DNA of 64,000 nucleotides from Streptomyces sp. V3I8 (GTDB lineage Bacteria > Actinomycetota > Actinomycetes > Streptomycetales > Streptomycetaceae), in contig NZ_JAUSZL010000002.1 of assembly GCF_030817535.1 (NCBI RefSeq), positions 2,170,001-2,234,000 on the forward strand, in the 5' to 3' direction. The position numbers were made by a program, and so were the translations under genes. The notes under the pieces were generated by a model. The model was given only the letters and a program-made list of their open reading frames with translations, was not told the DNA's origin and did no database searches. Shown one piece after another: positions 38,821 to 47,008 of the stretch (its first letter is position 1; each line of letters begins with the position of its first letter).

Positions 38821-38868
38821 CCGGTCCGGGTCCGGTCCGGTCCGGGTCCGGTCCGGTCCGGGTCCGGT
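38821..38868. repeat. 3 x 16-bp perfect tandem repeat upstream of the ABC exporter
   Basis: CCGGTCCGGGTCCGGT is repeated three times without change, with degenerate GGTCC units on both sides. It lies 57 bp before the exporter start. Nothing else is seen in 38765-38965. Confidence 0.8.
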
Positions 38869-38965
38869 CCGCCGGCCGGTTCGCGTCCCGGAGTGGCAGG
38901 GGTCGTCGAAGTATCGCCGATGCGACCGACGGCGTCGAAGGGGTTCCCCCGCGGGGCGGGCGCGG

Positions 38966-39424
38966 TCAGGCCCCTCCGGCCAGGGACCAGCGCGGGACGC
39001 TGCCCGCGAGGCGGCACGCCAGGAAGTACAGGGGGATCGGCGGGGTGTACGGCGAGTCGCCCGTGGGGTTGTGGATCAGCCGGGGCCGGTCGGAGAGGAA
39101 GCCGCGGCGGATCCGGGTCCAGGACGGATCGGCGCGGTGGGCGCCGGCGGTGTAGGTGACGGAGGGCGGCCAGCTGACGCCGATGTGGGAGCCGGCCGGG
39201 ACGATCCACCACCAGCGCTCGCCGTCCGCGGAGTCGTCGGCGAAGACACAGCCGACGCGGGGCAGACAGTCCAGGATGCGTTCGCCGTGCTCTCTGGACG
39301 TGCCCACCACGTCGCACCCCAGGCCGGTGCGCAGTTCCGCGGGTATCACCAGGCGCATCGGGCGCTCGGAGGGGGATGTCGCGTGGTCGCGCGACCACGG
39401 GTCAGGGACGTGCTGCAGTTCCAT
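38966..39424 (-). CDS. Conserved-looking hypothetical protein
   Basis: A 152-residue protein that I cannot assign to a family. It has no signal peptide or TM helix. Aromatic-rich segments (GERWWWIVPAGSHIGVSWPP) and a Cys pair in LDCLPRVGCVF are visible. Its first 23 bases overlap the end of the ATP-binding gene upstream on the same strand, so the two are probably coexpressed and may act in the same WhiJ-like regulatory set. Codon use matches neighbouring real genes. Confidence 0.7.
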   Translation of the reverse strand: MELQHVPDPWSRDHATSPSERPMRLVIPAELRTGLGCDVVGTSREHGERILDCLPRVGCVFADDSADGERWWWIVPAGSHIGVSWPPSVTYTAGAHRADPSWTRIRRGFLSDRPRLIHNPTGDSPYTPPIPLYFLACRLAGSVPRWSLAGGA

Positions 39425-40001
39425 GAGGCAGGGATCCTTCGGCCGAGTGGGGGGTGGGCCGGGTCAGACGGGCGGCGGGCGTGAGCCCGGTGGAGGCGAG
39501 GTCCCGCGGCTCCGCCGGAGCCGGGACCGCGGACGGAGCAGGCGACAGGACGGGCCGCGCCGGCAGGACGGCCCAGACGACACGCCCGGAGCCGTGCGCG
39601 GTGTCCCGCACACCCCAGTCGCTGCTGAGCGTGCCGACCAGCAGGAGCCCGCGACCGCCCTGGTCGTCGGGCCCGGCGGTGCGCTGCGCGGGGATCGCCA
39701 GACCGCGGTTCTGGTCCTCGACCTCCAGGTGGAGCCGGTGTCCGTCGGTGCGCAGGCGGCACACGACCCACTTGCTCGCCGTGTGGGTGAGCGCGTTGGT
39801 GACGAGCTCGGAGGTCACCAGGACAGCGTTGTCACACGCTTCGGGGTCGGTGCCCCAGGCACTGAGCAGCTCGCGCACGTTACGGCGGGCCAGACCCACC
39901 GAGGCGGGTATCGGGGGGACGCCGAACGCACCTGATCTGTGCTGCGGGGGCTCGTCAGCGGGCAGTCGGCCCCATGGCTTGGGGAGAGAGGGCGGAGCCA
40001 T
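39402..40001 (-). CDS. ATP-binding anti-sigma-type protein (HATPase_c)
   Basis: A 199-residue protein with an RsbW/SpoIIAB-like GHKL ATPase domain (about 30-150). The N-box region reads LVTSELVTNALTHT and the later glycine box reads GGRGLLLVGTLSS. The C-terminal 45 residues are Pro/Ala-rich. Such proteins bind sigma factors or regulators in a nucleotide-dependent way. It is divergent from an XRE/DUF5753 gene followed by a DUF397 gene, the arrangement of WhiJ-type developmental loci. The ATG at 40001 is well placed. Confidence 0.85.
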   Translation of the reverse strand: MAPPSLPKPWGRLPADEPPQHRSGAFGVPPIPASVGLARRNVRELLSAWGTDPEACDNAVLVTSELVTNALTHTASKWVVCRLRTDGHRLHLEVEDQNRGLAIPAQRTAGPDDQGGRGLLLVGTLSSDWGVRDTAHGSGRVVWAVLPARPVLSPAPSAVPAPAEPRDLASTGLTPAARLTRPTPHSAEGSLPHGTAARP

Positions 40002-40307
40002 CGCCGTTCGCCTTTCGTCTGCCTTCGCACCGGGGGTCAGGCCGGTGCCGGTACCGCACGGATCGGCCGGGCCGCGAGGCAGAGCACCTCGTTGCGCACA
40101 GTGACGCTCCGCAGCCCGTTCTCCCCCAACTGGGCCGCTTCGTCACGCCGTTCACCGCGCCGGACGGTACGCCCTACTGTGGCACCTGCCAACATCACCT
40201 CGCAACCAGCAAGTTGAAAATTGCAATTCGCCACGTGCATGCTTCGCCTGTCGAACGGGTGATCGTGACAGACTGCGACCTCGAAGCCCGCTGCGAGGGG
40301 GTAAGGC
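40002..40307. other. Divergent intergenic region with A/T-rich island and a coding-like fragment
   Basis: This 306-bp gap separates the ATPase and XRE genes. Bases 40211-40250 are A/T-rich and contain the palindrome AATTGCAATT (40219-40228), a candidate operator or promoter. Bases about 40100-40210 read in one frame as FVTPFTAPDGTPYCGTC followed by QHHLA, with GC-rich third positions and a CxxC pair, but without a start codon. This may be a gene remnant. Confidence 0.4.
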
Positions 40308-41183
40308 GTGACCGCGGAAACAGACTGGGGCGGGGCGCCCTCCGTCCTGCGCATGATCCTCGGCAGACAGCTGGAGGAACTGCGCACCCGCGCCGGACTG
40401 ACGTTCGAGCAGGCGGGTGAGGCGCTCGGGGTCAGCCACTCCACCATCCGCCGCATGGAGGCCGCCAAGGTGGCCCGGCTGCGGCTCCCCGACGCGGAGA
40501 AGCTGCTCCAGATCTACGGCGTCACCGACCAGCAGGAGATCGACACCTTCCTGAAGTCGGTCCGCGAGGCGAACAAGCGCGGCTGGTGGCACACGTACCG
40601 TGACGTCCTGCCCGACTGGTTCGCCGCGTATCTGAGCCTGGAGCAGGCGGCGCTGCAGATCCGCGCCTACGAGTCGCAGTTCGTGCACGGACTGCTGCAG
40701 ACCGAGGAGTACGCGCGCGCCCTGCTGGGCGCCGGCAACCCGCACGCCTCGCGGGAGGCGACGGACCGCAGGGTGGCGCTGCGGATGCGGCGCCAGGAGC
40801 TGCTCTCCCGGCCCTCGCCGCCGCGCGTGTGGATCGTGATGGACGAGACGGTGCTGCGCTGGCCGGTCGGCGGTCCCGCGGTGATGCGCGCCCAGATCGA
40901 CCATCTGATCGAGGTCAACTCGCTACCGCACGTCACCGTGCAGATCATGCCGTTCAGGAACGGCCCGCACCCGGCCATGCGGGCCGGCGCGTTCCACCTC
41001 TTCCGGTTCCGGGCCCGCGAACTGCCCGACATCGTCTATCTCAGCGGCCTGGTGGGCGCTGTGTACCTGGACAAGGCCGACGACGTCGTGGTCTACCGCG
41101 AGGCCCTGGACCGGCTGGGCGCCCAGTCGGCGCCCGCCAGAAAGACCGAGGCCCTCCTCGGTGCGATCCGCAAGGAGCTCTGA
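40308..41183 (+). CDS. XRE-family regulator with DUF5753 domain (WhiJ/Scr1-like)
   Basis: A 291-residue regulator. The N-terminal helix-turn-helix (about 15-70) reads LEELRTRAGLTFEQAGEALG followed by VSHSTIRRMEAAK. The DUF5753 domain fills the rest (ANKRGWWHTYRDVLPDWFAAYLSLE, then FVHGLLQTEEYARALL). It starts at a GTG with GAGGGGG upstream. The DUF397 gene starts one base after its stop. Together with the divergent ATPase gene, this is the WhiJ-type triad that is repeated many times in Streptomyces genomes and influences sporulation. Confidence 0.92.
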   Translation: MTAETDWGGAPSVLRMILGRQLEELRTRAGLTFEQAGEALGVSHSTIRRMEAAKVARLRLPDAEKLLQIYGVTDQQEIDTFLKSVREANKRGWWHTYRDVLPDWFAAYLSLEQAALQIRAYESQFVHGLLQTEEYARALLGAGNPHASREATDRRVALRMRRQELLSRPSPPRVWIVMDETVLRWPVGGPAVMRAQIDHLIEVNSLPHVTVQIMPFRNGPHPAMRAGAFHLFRFRARELPDIVYLSGLVGAVYLDKADDVVVYREALDRLGAQSAPARKTEALLGAIRKEL

Positions 41184-41184
41184 C

Positions 41185-41421
41185 GTGCACCACCCCATAC
41201 GCAACGGCATGCCGTCCCGCGATCTCGGTACCCGCGGCTGGTACAAGCCGTGGAGCGACGACGCGGGCGGCGCCTGCGTCGAGGCGAAGAAGCTCGGCGA
41301 CGGCCGGGTCGCGCTGCGCCAGTCCACCGACCCCGACGGCCCCGCGCTGGTCTTCACCCCCCACGAGATGACGAGCTTCCTGGCGGGCGTGAAGGCCGGC
41401 CGGGCCGACTTCCTGCTCTGA
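41185..41421 (+). CDS. DUF397 domain protein
   Basis: A 78-residue small protein. It has the DUF397 pattern: WYKPWSDDAGGACVEAKKLG, then VALRQSTDPDGPALVFTPHEMTSFL. DUF397 proteins are partners of the XRE/DUF5753 regulators. GTG 41185 is used as start because AAGGAG precedes it by seven bases within the end of the XRE gene. The one-base gap shows tight coupling with the regulator. Confidence 0.9.
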   Translation: MHHPIRNGMPSRDLGTRGWYKPWSDDAGGACVEAKKLGDGRVALRQSTDPDGPALVFTPHEMTSFLAGVKAGRADFLL

Positions 41422-41507
41422 CGCGCCGTTCTCCGACGCGCTGTTCCGAAACTCCTGCCGATGCGGGAGCGTTCACCGTGGACCGACGACATGATGGGAG
41501 AACGGCG

Positions 41508-42326
41508 TTGCCCGACAACGACGGATGGCCTGCCGACCGGATCGACACCGAGAGCGCGCACTCGGCACGCATCTACGACTACATCCTCGGAGGCAAGGAC
41601 TACTACCCCGCCGACAAGGAGGCGGGCGACGCCATGGTGCGGGAGTGGCCCGCCATGCCCGTGCACATGCGTGCCAACCGCGACTGGATGAACCGCGCGG
41701 TGCGCTGGCTCGCCGAGAGCGCGGGGATACGCCAGTTCCTGGACATCGGGACGGGCATCCCCACCTCGCCCAACCTCCACGAGATCGCGCAGTCGGTGGC
41801 CCCCGGGTCCCGGGTGGTCTACGTGGACAACGACCCCATCGTCCTCACCCTGTCCCAGGGACTGCTCGCCAGCACGCCCGAGGGCAGGACGGCGTACATC
41901 GAGGCCGACTTCCAGTCGCCGGAGGCCGTGCTCGGCTCCGCAGAGTTCCGGGAGACCCTGGACCTGGACCGGCCGGTCGCGCTGACCGTCATCGCCATCG
42001 TCCACTTCGTGCTGGACGAGGACGACGCGGTGGGCATCGTCCGGCGTCTCCTGGACCCCCTGCCCTCGGGCAGCTACCTGGCGATGACCATCGGCACCGC
42101 CGAGTTCGCGCCCGAGGAGGTGGGGCGGGTCGCCCGCGAGTACGCGGCCCGCGGGATGCCGATGCGGTTGCGGACGAGGGGTGAGGCGGAGGAGTTCTTC
42201 GAGGGACTCGAACTCGTCGAGCCCGGCATCGTGCAGGTGCACAAGTGGCACCCGGACGGTACGGGCGAGGAGGGTGTCCGGGACGAGGACATCGCCATGT
42301 ACGGGGCGATCGCCCGCAAGGGGTAA
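41508..42326 (+). CDS. SAM-dependent methyltransferase, DUF574 family
   Basis: A 272-residue protein of the DUF574/SAM-methyltransferase family common in actinomycetes. The signature SARIYDYILGGKDYYPADKEAG lies near the N-terminus. The SAM-binding motif is FLDIGTGIPTSPN, followed by YVDNDP. The target is unknown. TTG 41508 is chosen: GGAG lies seven bases upstream and the family starts shortly before DRIDT. An in-frame GTG at 41478 is an alternative. It is the last gene next to the XRE/DUF397 pair; family members often sit beside such regulators. Confidence 0.85.
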   Translation: MPDNDGWPADRIDTESAHSARIYDYILGGKDYYPADKEAGDAMVREWPAMPVHMRANRDWMNRAVRWLAESAGIRQFLDIGTGIPTSPNLHEIAQSVAPGSRVVYVDNDPIVLTLSQGLLASTPEGRTAYIEADFQSPEAVLGSAEFRETLDLDRPVALTVIAIVHFVLDEDDAVGIVRRLLDPLPSGSYLAMTIGTAEFAPEEVGRVAREYAARGMPMRLRTRGEAEEFFEGLELVEPGIVQVHKWHPDGTGEEGVRDEDIAMYGAIARKG

Positions 42327-42350
42327 CGGTTGCGGCTCCGCCGGTGCCGG

Positions 42351-42370
42351 GGCGCCCCGCCGGGGGCGCC
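42351..42370 (+). terminator. Terminator after the DUF574 methyltransferase gene
   Basis: GGCGCCCC-GCCG-GGGGCGCC is an 8-bp perfect stem, 25 bp after the stop codon. The following 42371-42566 is an upstream region without a recognisable gene. Confidence 0.65.
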
Positions 42371-42566
42371 TCGCGTACCTCAGGGCCGCCTCAAATCAAA
42401 AGCGTACAACTCCGGCCATGCGGGCACTCACTTGACGACCGGGTGTGACACACGGTTGGCTCCGGCCAACGAAGAGTCGGGCAGTCGGCACACTCGTCCC
42501 GCCGGCCGTCATGCGACTCCACGCTTCCATCCGCTTGTCGGCCGCACAGCGAGGTGCCGTTTCCCC

Positions 42567-43580
42567 ATGAACCCCACACCCCCCAGCTCCGTTCCCGGCA
42601 GATCCGCGCGCGTCACGGCCCTGGCCGCCTGCGCCGCCGTGTCCCTGCTCGCGTCCGGCTGCACGAGCTCCGACGACGCGGGCTCGGACGCCACCACGGC
42701 CGCCAAGGCGGGCGGCGCCGGGATCAAGGTCGCTCTGATCACCCACAGCGCGCCCGACGACGCGTTCTGGGAGCGGGTGCGCAAGGGTGCCGAGGCGGCG
42801 GCCGGCAAGGACGGCATCGATCTGTCGTACAAGAGTGACCCCGACGCCGCGGGCCAGGCGAAGCTGGTGCGGGAAGCGGTCGCCGACAAGGTCGACGGCA
42901 TCGCGGTGACCCTGGCCAAGCCGGAGGCGATGAAGGGCGCCGTCGCCGCGGCCAGGGCGGCGGGCATCCCGGTGGTCGGCCTCAACTCCGGCATCGACGC
43001 CTGGAAACAGAGCGGCCTGCTGCAGTACTTCGGCCAGGACGAGAGCGTCGCAGGCCGCGCCGTCGGCGACAAGCTGGACGCGCTGCGCTCCAAGCACGCC
43101 CTGTGCGTCATCCACGAGCGGGGCAACGTGGCGGTGGAGGCCCGCTGCGCCGGGGTGAAGAAGACCTTCGGCGGCCAAACCGACCTGCTCTACGTCGACG
43201 GCACCGACTCGGAGGCCCTGACCGACTCCGTCGCCGCCGCGCTGCGCCAGGACCCGACCATCGACGAAGTCGTGATGAACGGCGCCCAGTTCGCCCTGGA
43301 GGCCGTCAAGTCGGTGAAGGACGCGGGCAGCAAGGCCGAGATCGCCACGTTCGACCTCAACGACGACATCGTCAAGGCGGTCCAGGGCGGGGACGTGCAG
43401 TTCGCCGTCGACCAGCAGCCCTACCTGCAGGGATACCTGGCCGTGGACGCGTTCTGGCTGTACGGGACCAACGGCAACGTCAGCGGCGGCGGGGAGAAGC
43501 CCGTACTCACCGGACCGGCGTTCGTCACCAAGGAGAACGTCGCCTCGGTGGCCAAGTACGCGGCCGGCGGGACCCGCTGA
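42567..43580 (+). CDS. Orphan sugar-type substrate-binding lipoprotein
   Basis: A 337-residue extracellular binding protein of the periplasmic-binding-protein 4 (ribose/inositol-like) class. The signal peptide ends in the lipobox LLASGC (Cys about 32). The mature protein starts GIKVALITHSAPDDAFWERVRKGAE, then VDGIAVTLAKPEAMKGAVAAARAAGIPVVGLNSG, typical of this class. No permease or ATPase gene is adjacent. The next gene, 216 bp away on the same strand, is the conservon sensor cvnA, so a ligand-presenting role is possible. That is inference. Confidence 0.88.
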   Translation: MNPTPPSSVPGRSARVTALAACAAVSLLASGCTSSDDAGSDATTAAKAGGAGIKVALITHSAPDDAFWERVRKGAEAAAGKDGIDLSYKSDPDAAGQAKLVREAVADKVDGIAVTLAKPEAMKGAVAAARAAGIPVVGLNSGIDAWKQSGLLQYFGQDESVAGRAVGDKLDALRSKHALCVIHERGNVAVEARCAGVKKTFGGQTDLLYVDGTDSEALTDSVAAALRQDPTIDEVVMNGAQFALEAVKSVKDAGSKAEIATFDLNDDIVKAVQGGDVQFAVDQQPYLQGYLAVDAFWLYGTNGNVSGGGEKPVLTGPAFVTKENVASVAKYAAGGTR

Positions 43581-43795
43581 ACCACCTCACGGAACTGCCC
43601 GGACGGCGGTCGTCTTATAACGGCGGTGACAAGGTTTGGGGTACTCACGGTGCGTACGGTCACTTGTACGGATAGCATCCTGCGCACCGCTGTGTGTAAC
43701 AGACACGCGGTCACTTACCGTACTGTTCCCCCCGTCCCGCCGATCACTCAGCTCCTCCGCGCCCCCTGCTCACCGCTGAACGCTCTAGGACGACG
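43581..43795 (+). promoter_or_regulatory. Upstream region of the cvn operon with CGGTCACTT direct repeats
   Basis: The 215-bp gap before cvnA contains two copies of CGGTCACTT (43657-43665 and 43708-43716, 51 bp apart) and several A/T-rich stretches (TTATAA, GATAGCAT) in otherwise GC-rich DNA. It is the likely promoter region of the operon. No start site can be fixed from sequence. Confidence 0.4.
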
Positions 43796-46213
43796 ATGTC
43801 TCCACGGACAGGCGCCCGCCGCCGTCTCGGCTCCATACGTCTCTCGCTGATCCTCCTGGCCCTGGTCCCCAGCGTCACCCTCACCGCCATGTGGGGTGTG
43901 ACGACGATCCAGATGTTCTCCGAGGGACTGCGGCTGCGGGACCAGACCGGCCTCAGCCGGTCGACCGGGGCCATGGGCACCGACGCGGCGCTCGCGCTGC
44001 AGCGGGAACGCAGCCTGTCGGCCGTGCTGCTGGCCTCGCCCCGCGGCTCCCGTGCCGCGCTGGACGAGCAGCGGGAGCGTACCGACCAGGCGATCGCGAC
44101 GCTGGTCGGCCAGTCCGACCGGATCCGGGAGGCACCGACCCGGATCCGCGACCGGATGTACTCGGTCATCGCGTCGGTGGGGAGCCTCGAGTACTACCGG
44201 GGGCAGGTGGACGACCCCACCGACATCACCCCCGAGCAGGCGCTGGACCAGTACACCTCGATCATCGACGACCAGATCCACGCCTTCCAGGAGATCTCCC
44301 AGGTCGACGACGGTGAACTGACCTCGCAGGCGGGACCGCTCGTCGCCCTCGAACACTCCGCGGAGCTGGTCTCCCAGGAGGACGCCCAGCTCCACCTGGT
44401 GTGGCCCGCGCGCGCACTGGACGAGCAGTCGTGGAGCCACTTCACCCAGCTGGTCAACGCCCGGCGCTTCCTCGTCGAGGACCAGCTCATCCCGTCGCTG
44501 CGCGGCTCGGTGAAGACCAAGACCGAGCGGATCCTGCAGGGCCCGGAGTGGAAGACCCTGGAGACCGTCGAGAACCAGGTGCTGGCGGCCCGGTCCGGGG
44601 ACGGGAAGAAGATCTCCCTGCCGGACGCCCGGCAGCGCTGGACCACGGCGTACGACAAGCTCAGGCAGCAGTACACGGCCCTGATCCACCAGGAGACGAC
44701 GGCGCTGCTGCAGCGCAGCGACGACCAGGCCGAGGCCCTGCTCGTCAAGGCGGCCGCGCTGAGCGCCGCCGGGCTCGTCGCCCTGCTGGTCTGCGTCGTC
44801 ATGTCGTGGCGCATCACCGGCTCGCTGTCCCGCCGGCTGCGCGGGCTGCGGATCGCCACGCTGAGTCTGGCGGAGGAGCGGCTGCCCGACGTGGTGGCGC
44901 GGCTCGACCGCGGCGAGACGGTCGACGTCGAGTCCGCGACGCCCGAGCTGGACTACGGCCGGGACGAACTGGGGCAGGTGGCCCAGGCGTTCAACACCGC
45001 CCAGCGCACGGCGGTGAACACCGCCGTGGAACTCGCCGACACCCGGCGCGGCTTCCAGAAGGTCATCCTCGGCATCGCCCGGCAGAGCCAGAACCTGGTC
45101 AACCTCCAGCTCACCAAGCTCGACGCGCTGGAACGCGAGCACCAGGACCCGAACATCCTCAAGGGCCTGTACGAGCTCGACTCCACGGCGAGCCAGCTGC
45201 GCCGCTACGAGGAGAACCTGGTCATCATCAGCGGCGAGCGGCCGGGCCGCAGCTGGACCGAGCCGGTCGCCCTGATCGACATCCTGCGCAGCGCGGTCGG
45301 CGAGGTCGCCGAGTACCAGCGGGTGGAGGTGCAGACCGACGAGGAGGTCTTCCTCGCGCCGCCCGCGGTGGCCGACGTCATCCACCTGCTGGCCGAGCTC
45401 ATCGACAACGCGACCACCTACTCCCCCGCGCCCAGCGCCGTCGGCGTACGGGCCGGTCTGGTCGCCAAGGGCCTGGCGGTGGAGATCGAGGACCGCGGTC
45501 TGGGCATGTCCGAGGACGACTACGCGTCGTTCAACGCCCAGTTGGCGGTGCCCCCGCAGTTCGACGTGGTGGCCCTCGCCGACGACCTGCGGCTCGGCAT
45601 GTTCGTGATCGCCCGGCTCGCCAACCGGCACGGCATCACCGTCACCCTGCGTCCCTCGCCGTACGGGGGCACGACGGCGATCGTGCTGGTCCCGTACGAG
45701 ATCGTGGTGCGCGAGTCCGCCACCGGGGACGCGGAGCGCGCCGCGGAGCCGCGGGTTGCGGCCGCCGTCGAGCCGGCCCGCGCCGCCGCGCGGGGCACGG
45801 CCCCACAGGACGCCGAGCCGGACGGGGCCACGCACGAGCGCTCCCGGGAGGCGCAGCCCGTCGCCCGGGTGCGGACCGCCGAGGTGCCCGCGGCCCGCAC
45901 CGCCCCGCTCGCCGCACGTCCCGGCGCGGGCGCCGGCGGGGGGCGCGGCGCCATGACCCCGCTGCCGCGCCGGGTGCCGCAGACCAGCCTGGCCGCCGAG
46001 TTGCGCGAGGACTCCGCGGCCGACACGGCCGACGAGGCCGGCAGTCCCCTGGACGACTTCACGGCGGAACGCGCGGCCTCCTCCCTGGCCGGGTTCCAGC
46101 GCGGAACGCTCCAGGCGCGTGACAACGACGCGGATCCGACGTACGACCAAGGGGAAGAAGCCGCGCCGGACGGCGCATCCGTCACCTCGACTCCGCCCGC
46201 AGACCGCTCATGA
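43796..46213 (+). CDS. cvnA: Conservon sensor histidine kinase-like protein CvnA
   Basis: An 805-residue membrane sensor. It has a TM helix (about 14-34), a large extracytoplasmic nitrate/nitrite-sensing (NIT)-like helical domain (about 40-320), a second TM helix (about 322-342), a HAMP-like region and a GHKL ATPase domain (about 530-650) with LLAELIDNATTYSP and EDRGLGMS. The last 140 residues are Ala/Pro/Arg-rich and probably disordered. The dimerisation region lacks a normal H-box, as is typical for CvnA. Its stop overlaps the following reading frame. It heads the cvnABCD operon, which uses a small GTPase system for signalling. Confidence 0.93.
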   Translation: MSPRTGARRRLGSIRLSLILLALVPSVTLTAMWGVTTIQMFSEGLRLRDQTGLSRSTGAMGTDAALALQRERSLSAVLLASPRGSRAALDEQRERTDQAIATLVGQSDRIREAPTRIRDRMYSVIASVGSLEYYRGQVDDPTDITPEQALDQYTSIIDDQIHAFQEISQVDDGELTSQAGPLVALEHSAELVSQEDAQLHLVWPARALDEQSWSHFTQLVNARRFLVEDQLIPSLRGSVKTKTERILQGPEWKTLETVENQVLAARSGDGKKISLPDARQRWTTAYDKLRQQYTALIHQETTALLQRSDDQAEALLVKAAALSAAGLVALLVCVVMSWRITGSLSRRLRGLRIATLSLAEERLPDVVARLDRGETVDVESATPELDYGRDELGQVAQAFNTAQRTAVNTAVELADTRRGFQKVILGIARQSQNLVNLQLTKLDALEREHQDPNILKGLYELDSTASQLRRYEENLVIISGERPGRSWTEPVALIDILRSAVGEVAEYQRVEVQTDEEVFLAPPAVADVIHLLAELIDNATTYSPAPSAVGVRAGLVAKGLAVEIEDRGLGMSEDDYASFNAQLAVPPQFDVVALADDLRLGMFVIARLANRHGITVTLRPSPYGGTTAIVLVPYEIVVRESATGDAERAAEPRVAAAVEPARAAARGTAPQDAEPDGATHERSREAQPVARVRTAEVPAARTAPLAARPGAGAGGGRGAMTPLPRRVPQTSLAAELREDSAADTADEAGSPLDDFTAERAASSLAGFQRGTLQARDNDADPTYDQGEEAAPDGASVTSTPPADRS

Positions 46214-46224
46214 AGGACAGAGAA

Positions 46225-46650
46225 ATGACACGCCCCATCCCCGCCACACACAGCCAGCTCGACCAGCTGCTCACCGGACTGGTGGACCGGGTGGCCGAGG
46301 TGAACCAAGCCGTCGTGCTCTCCGAGGACGGACTGGTCGTCAGCAGGTCCACGGGGTTCCTGCGGGACGACGCCGAGCGGCTGGCGGCGACCGCGTCGGG
46401 GCTGATGAGCCTCAGCAAGGGCGTCAGCATGGACTTCCGCGGCGGACCCGTGCGCCAGGCGCTCATCGAGATGGCCAACAGCTACCTGATCCTCACCACG
46501 GCAGGACCGGGCGCGCACCTGGCCGTGCTCACCAACCGGGGTGCGGACGTCGGCGTCGTCGCGTACCAGATGAACATGCTGGTGAAGAAGATCGGCGAGC
46601 ACCTCAGCGCGGCACCGCGGGCCGGCGTCGCCACCGACTCCGGCGAGTGA
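46225..46650 (+). CDS. cvnB: Roadblock/LC7 domain protein CvnB
   Basis: A 141-residue roadblock/LC7 protein, the second conservon component. Residues about 10-105 have the fold signature (QLLTGLVDRVAEVNQAVVLSEDGLVV and ANSYLILTTAGPGAHLAVL). It probably acts on the GTPase CvnD like an MglB-type partner. The ATG at 46225 is chosen because AAGGA lies five bases upstream. The frame also opens at 46210, where ATGA overlaps the cvnA stop; either start may be used. Confidence 0.93.
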   Translation: MTRPIPATHSQLDQLLTGLVDRVAEVNQAVVLSEDGLVVSRSTGFLRDDAERLAATASGLMSLSKGVSMDFRGGPVRQALIEMANSYLILTTAGPGAHLAVLTNRGADVGVVAYQMNMLVKKIGEHLSAAPRAGVATDSGE

Positions 46651-46651
46651 G

Positions 46652-47008
46652 GTGAACGGAGGCGACTCGGCGGGCCGTCTGGTACGGCCGTTCACGCTGA
46701 CCGGCGGCCGTACCCGGCCCAGCCGCGCCGACTTCACCCTGATCACGTCGGTCACCACGGTGGACCCGCCGCCCGCCCGGGCCGAGCGGCCGCAGCCGGA
46801 GCAGGCGCGGATCCTGCGGCTGTGCGTGAAGCCGGTCGTGGTGGCGGAGCTCGCGGCCCAGCTCGACCTGCCGGTGAGCGTGGTCTGCATCATGCTCAGC
46901 GACCTGCTGGAGGCGGGCCGGATCACCGCCCGGGCGCCCCGCGAGATCTCCCGTACCTCGGACTTGGACCTGCTGCAGAAAGTGAGGGACGGTCTTGGCC
47001 GGCTCTGA
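46652..47008 (+). CDS. cvnC: DUF742 protein CvnC
   Basis: A 118-residue DUF742 protein, the third conservon component. The C-terminal winged-helix-like part (about 40-110, ILRLCVKPVVVAELAAQLDLPVSVVCIMLSDLLEAG) is typical. The GTG at 46652 follows the cvnB stop by one base. The end overlaps the cvnD start. The biochemical role is not established; it is always encoded with the GTPase. Confidence 0.93.
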   Translation: MNGGDSAGRLVRPFTLTGGRTRPSRADFTLITSVTTVDPPPARAERPQPEQARILRLCVKPVVVAELAAQLDLPVSVVCIMLSDLLEAGRITARAPREISRTSDLDLLQKVRDGLGRL

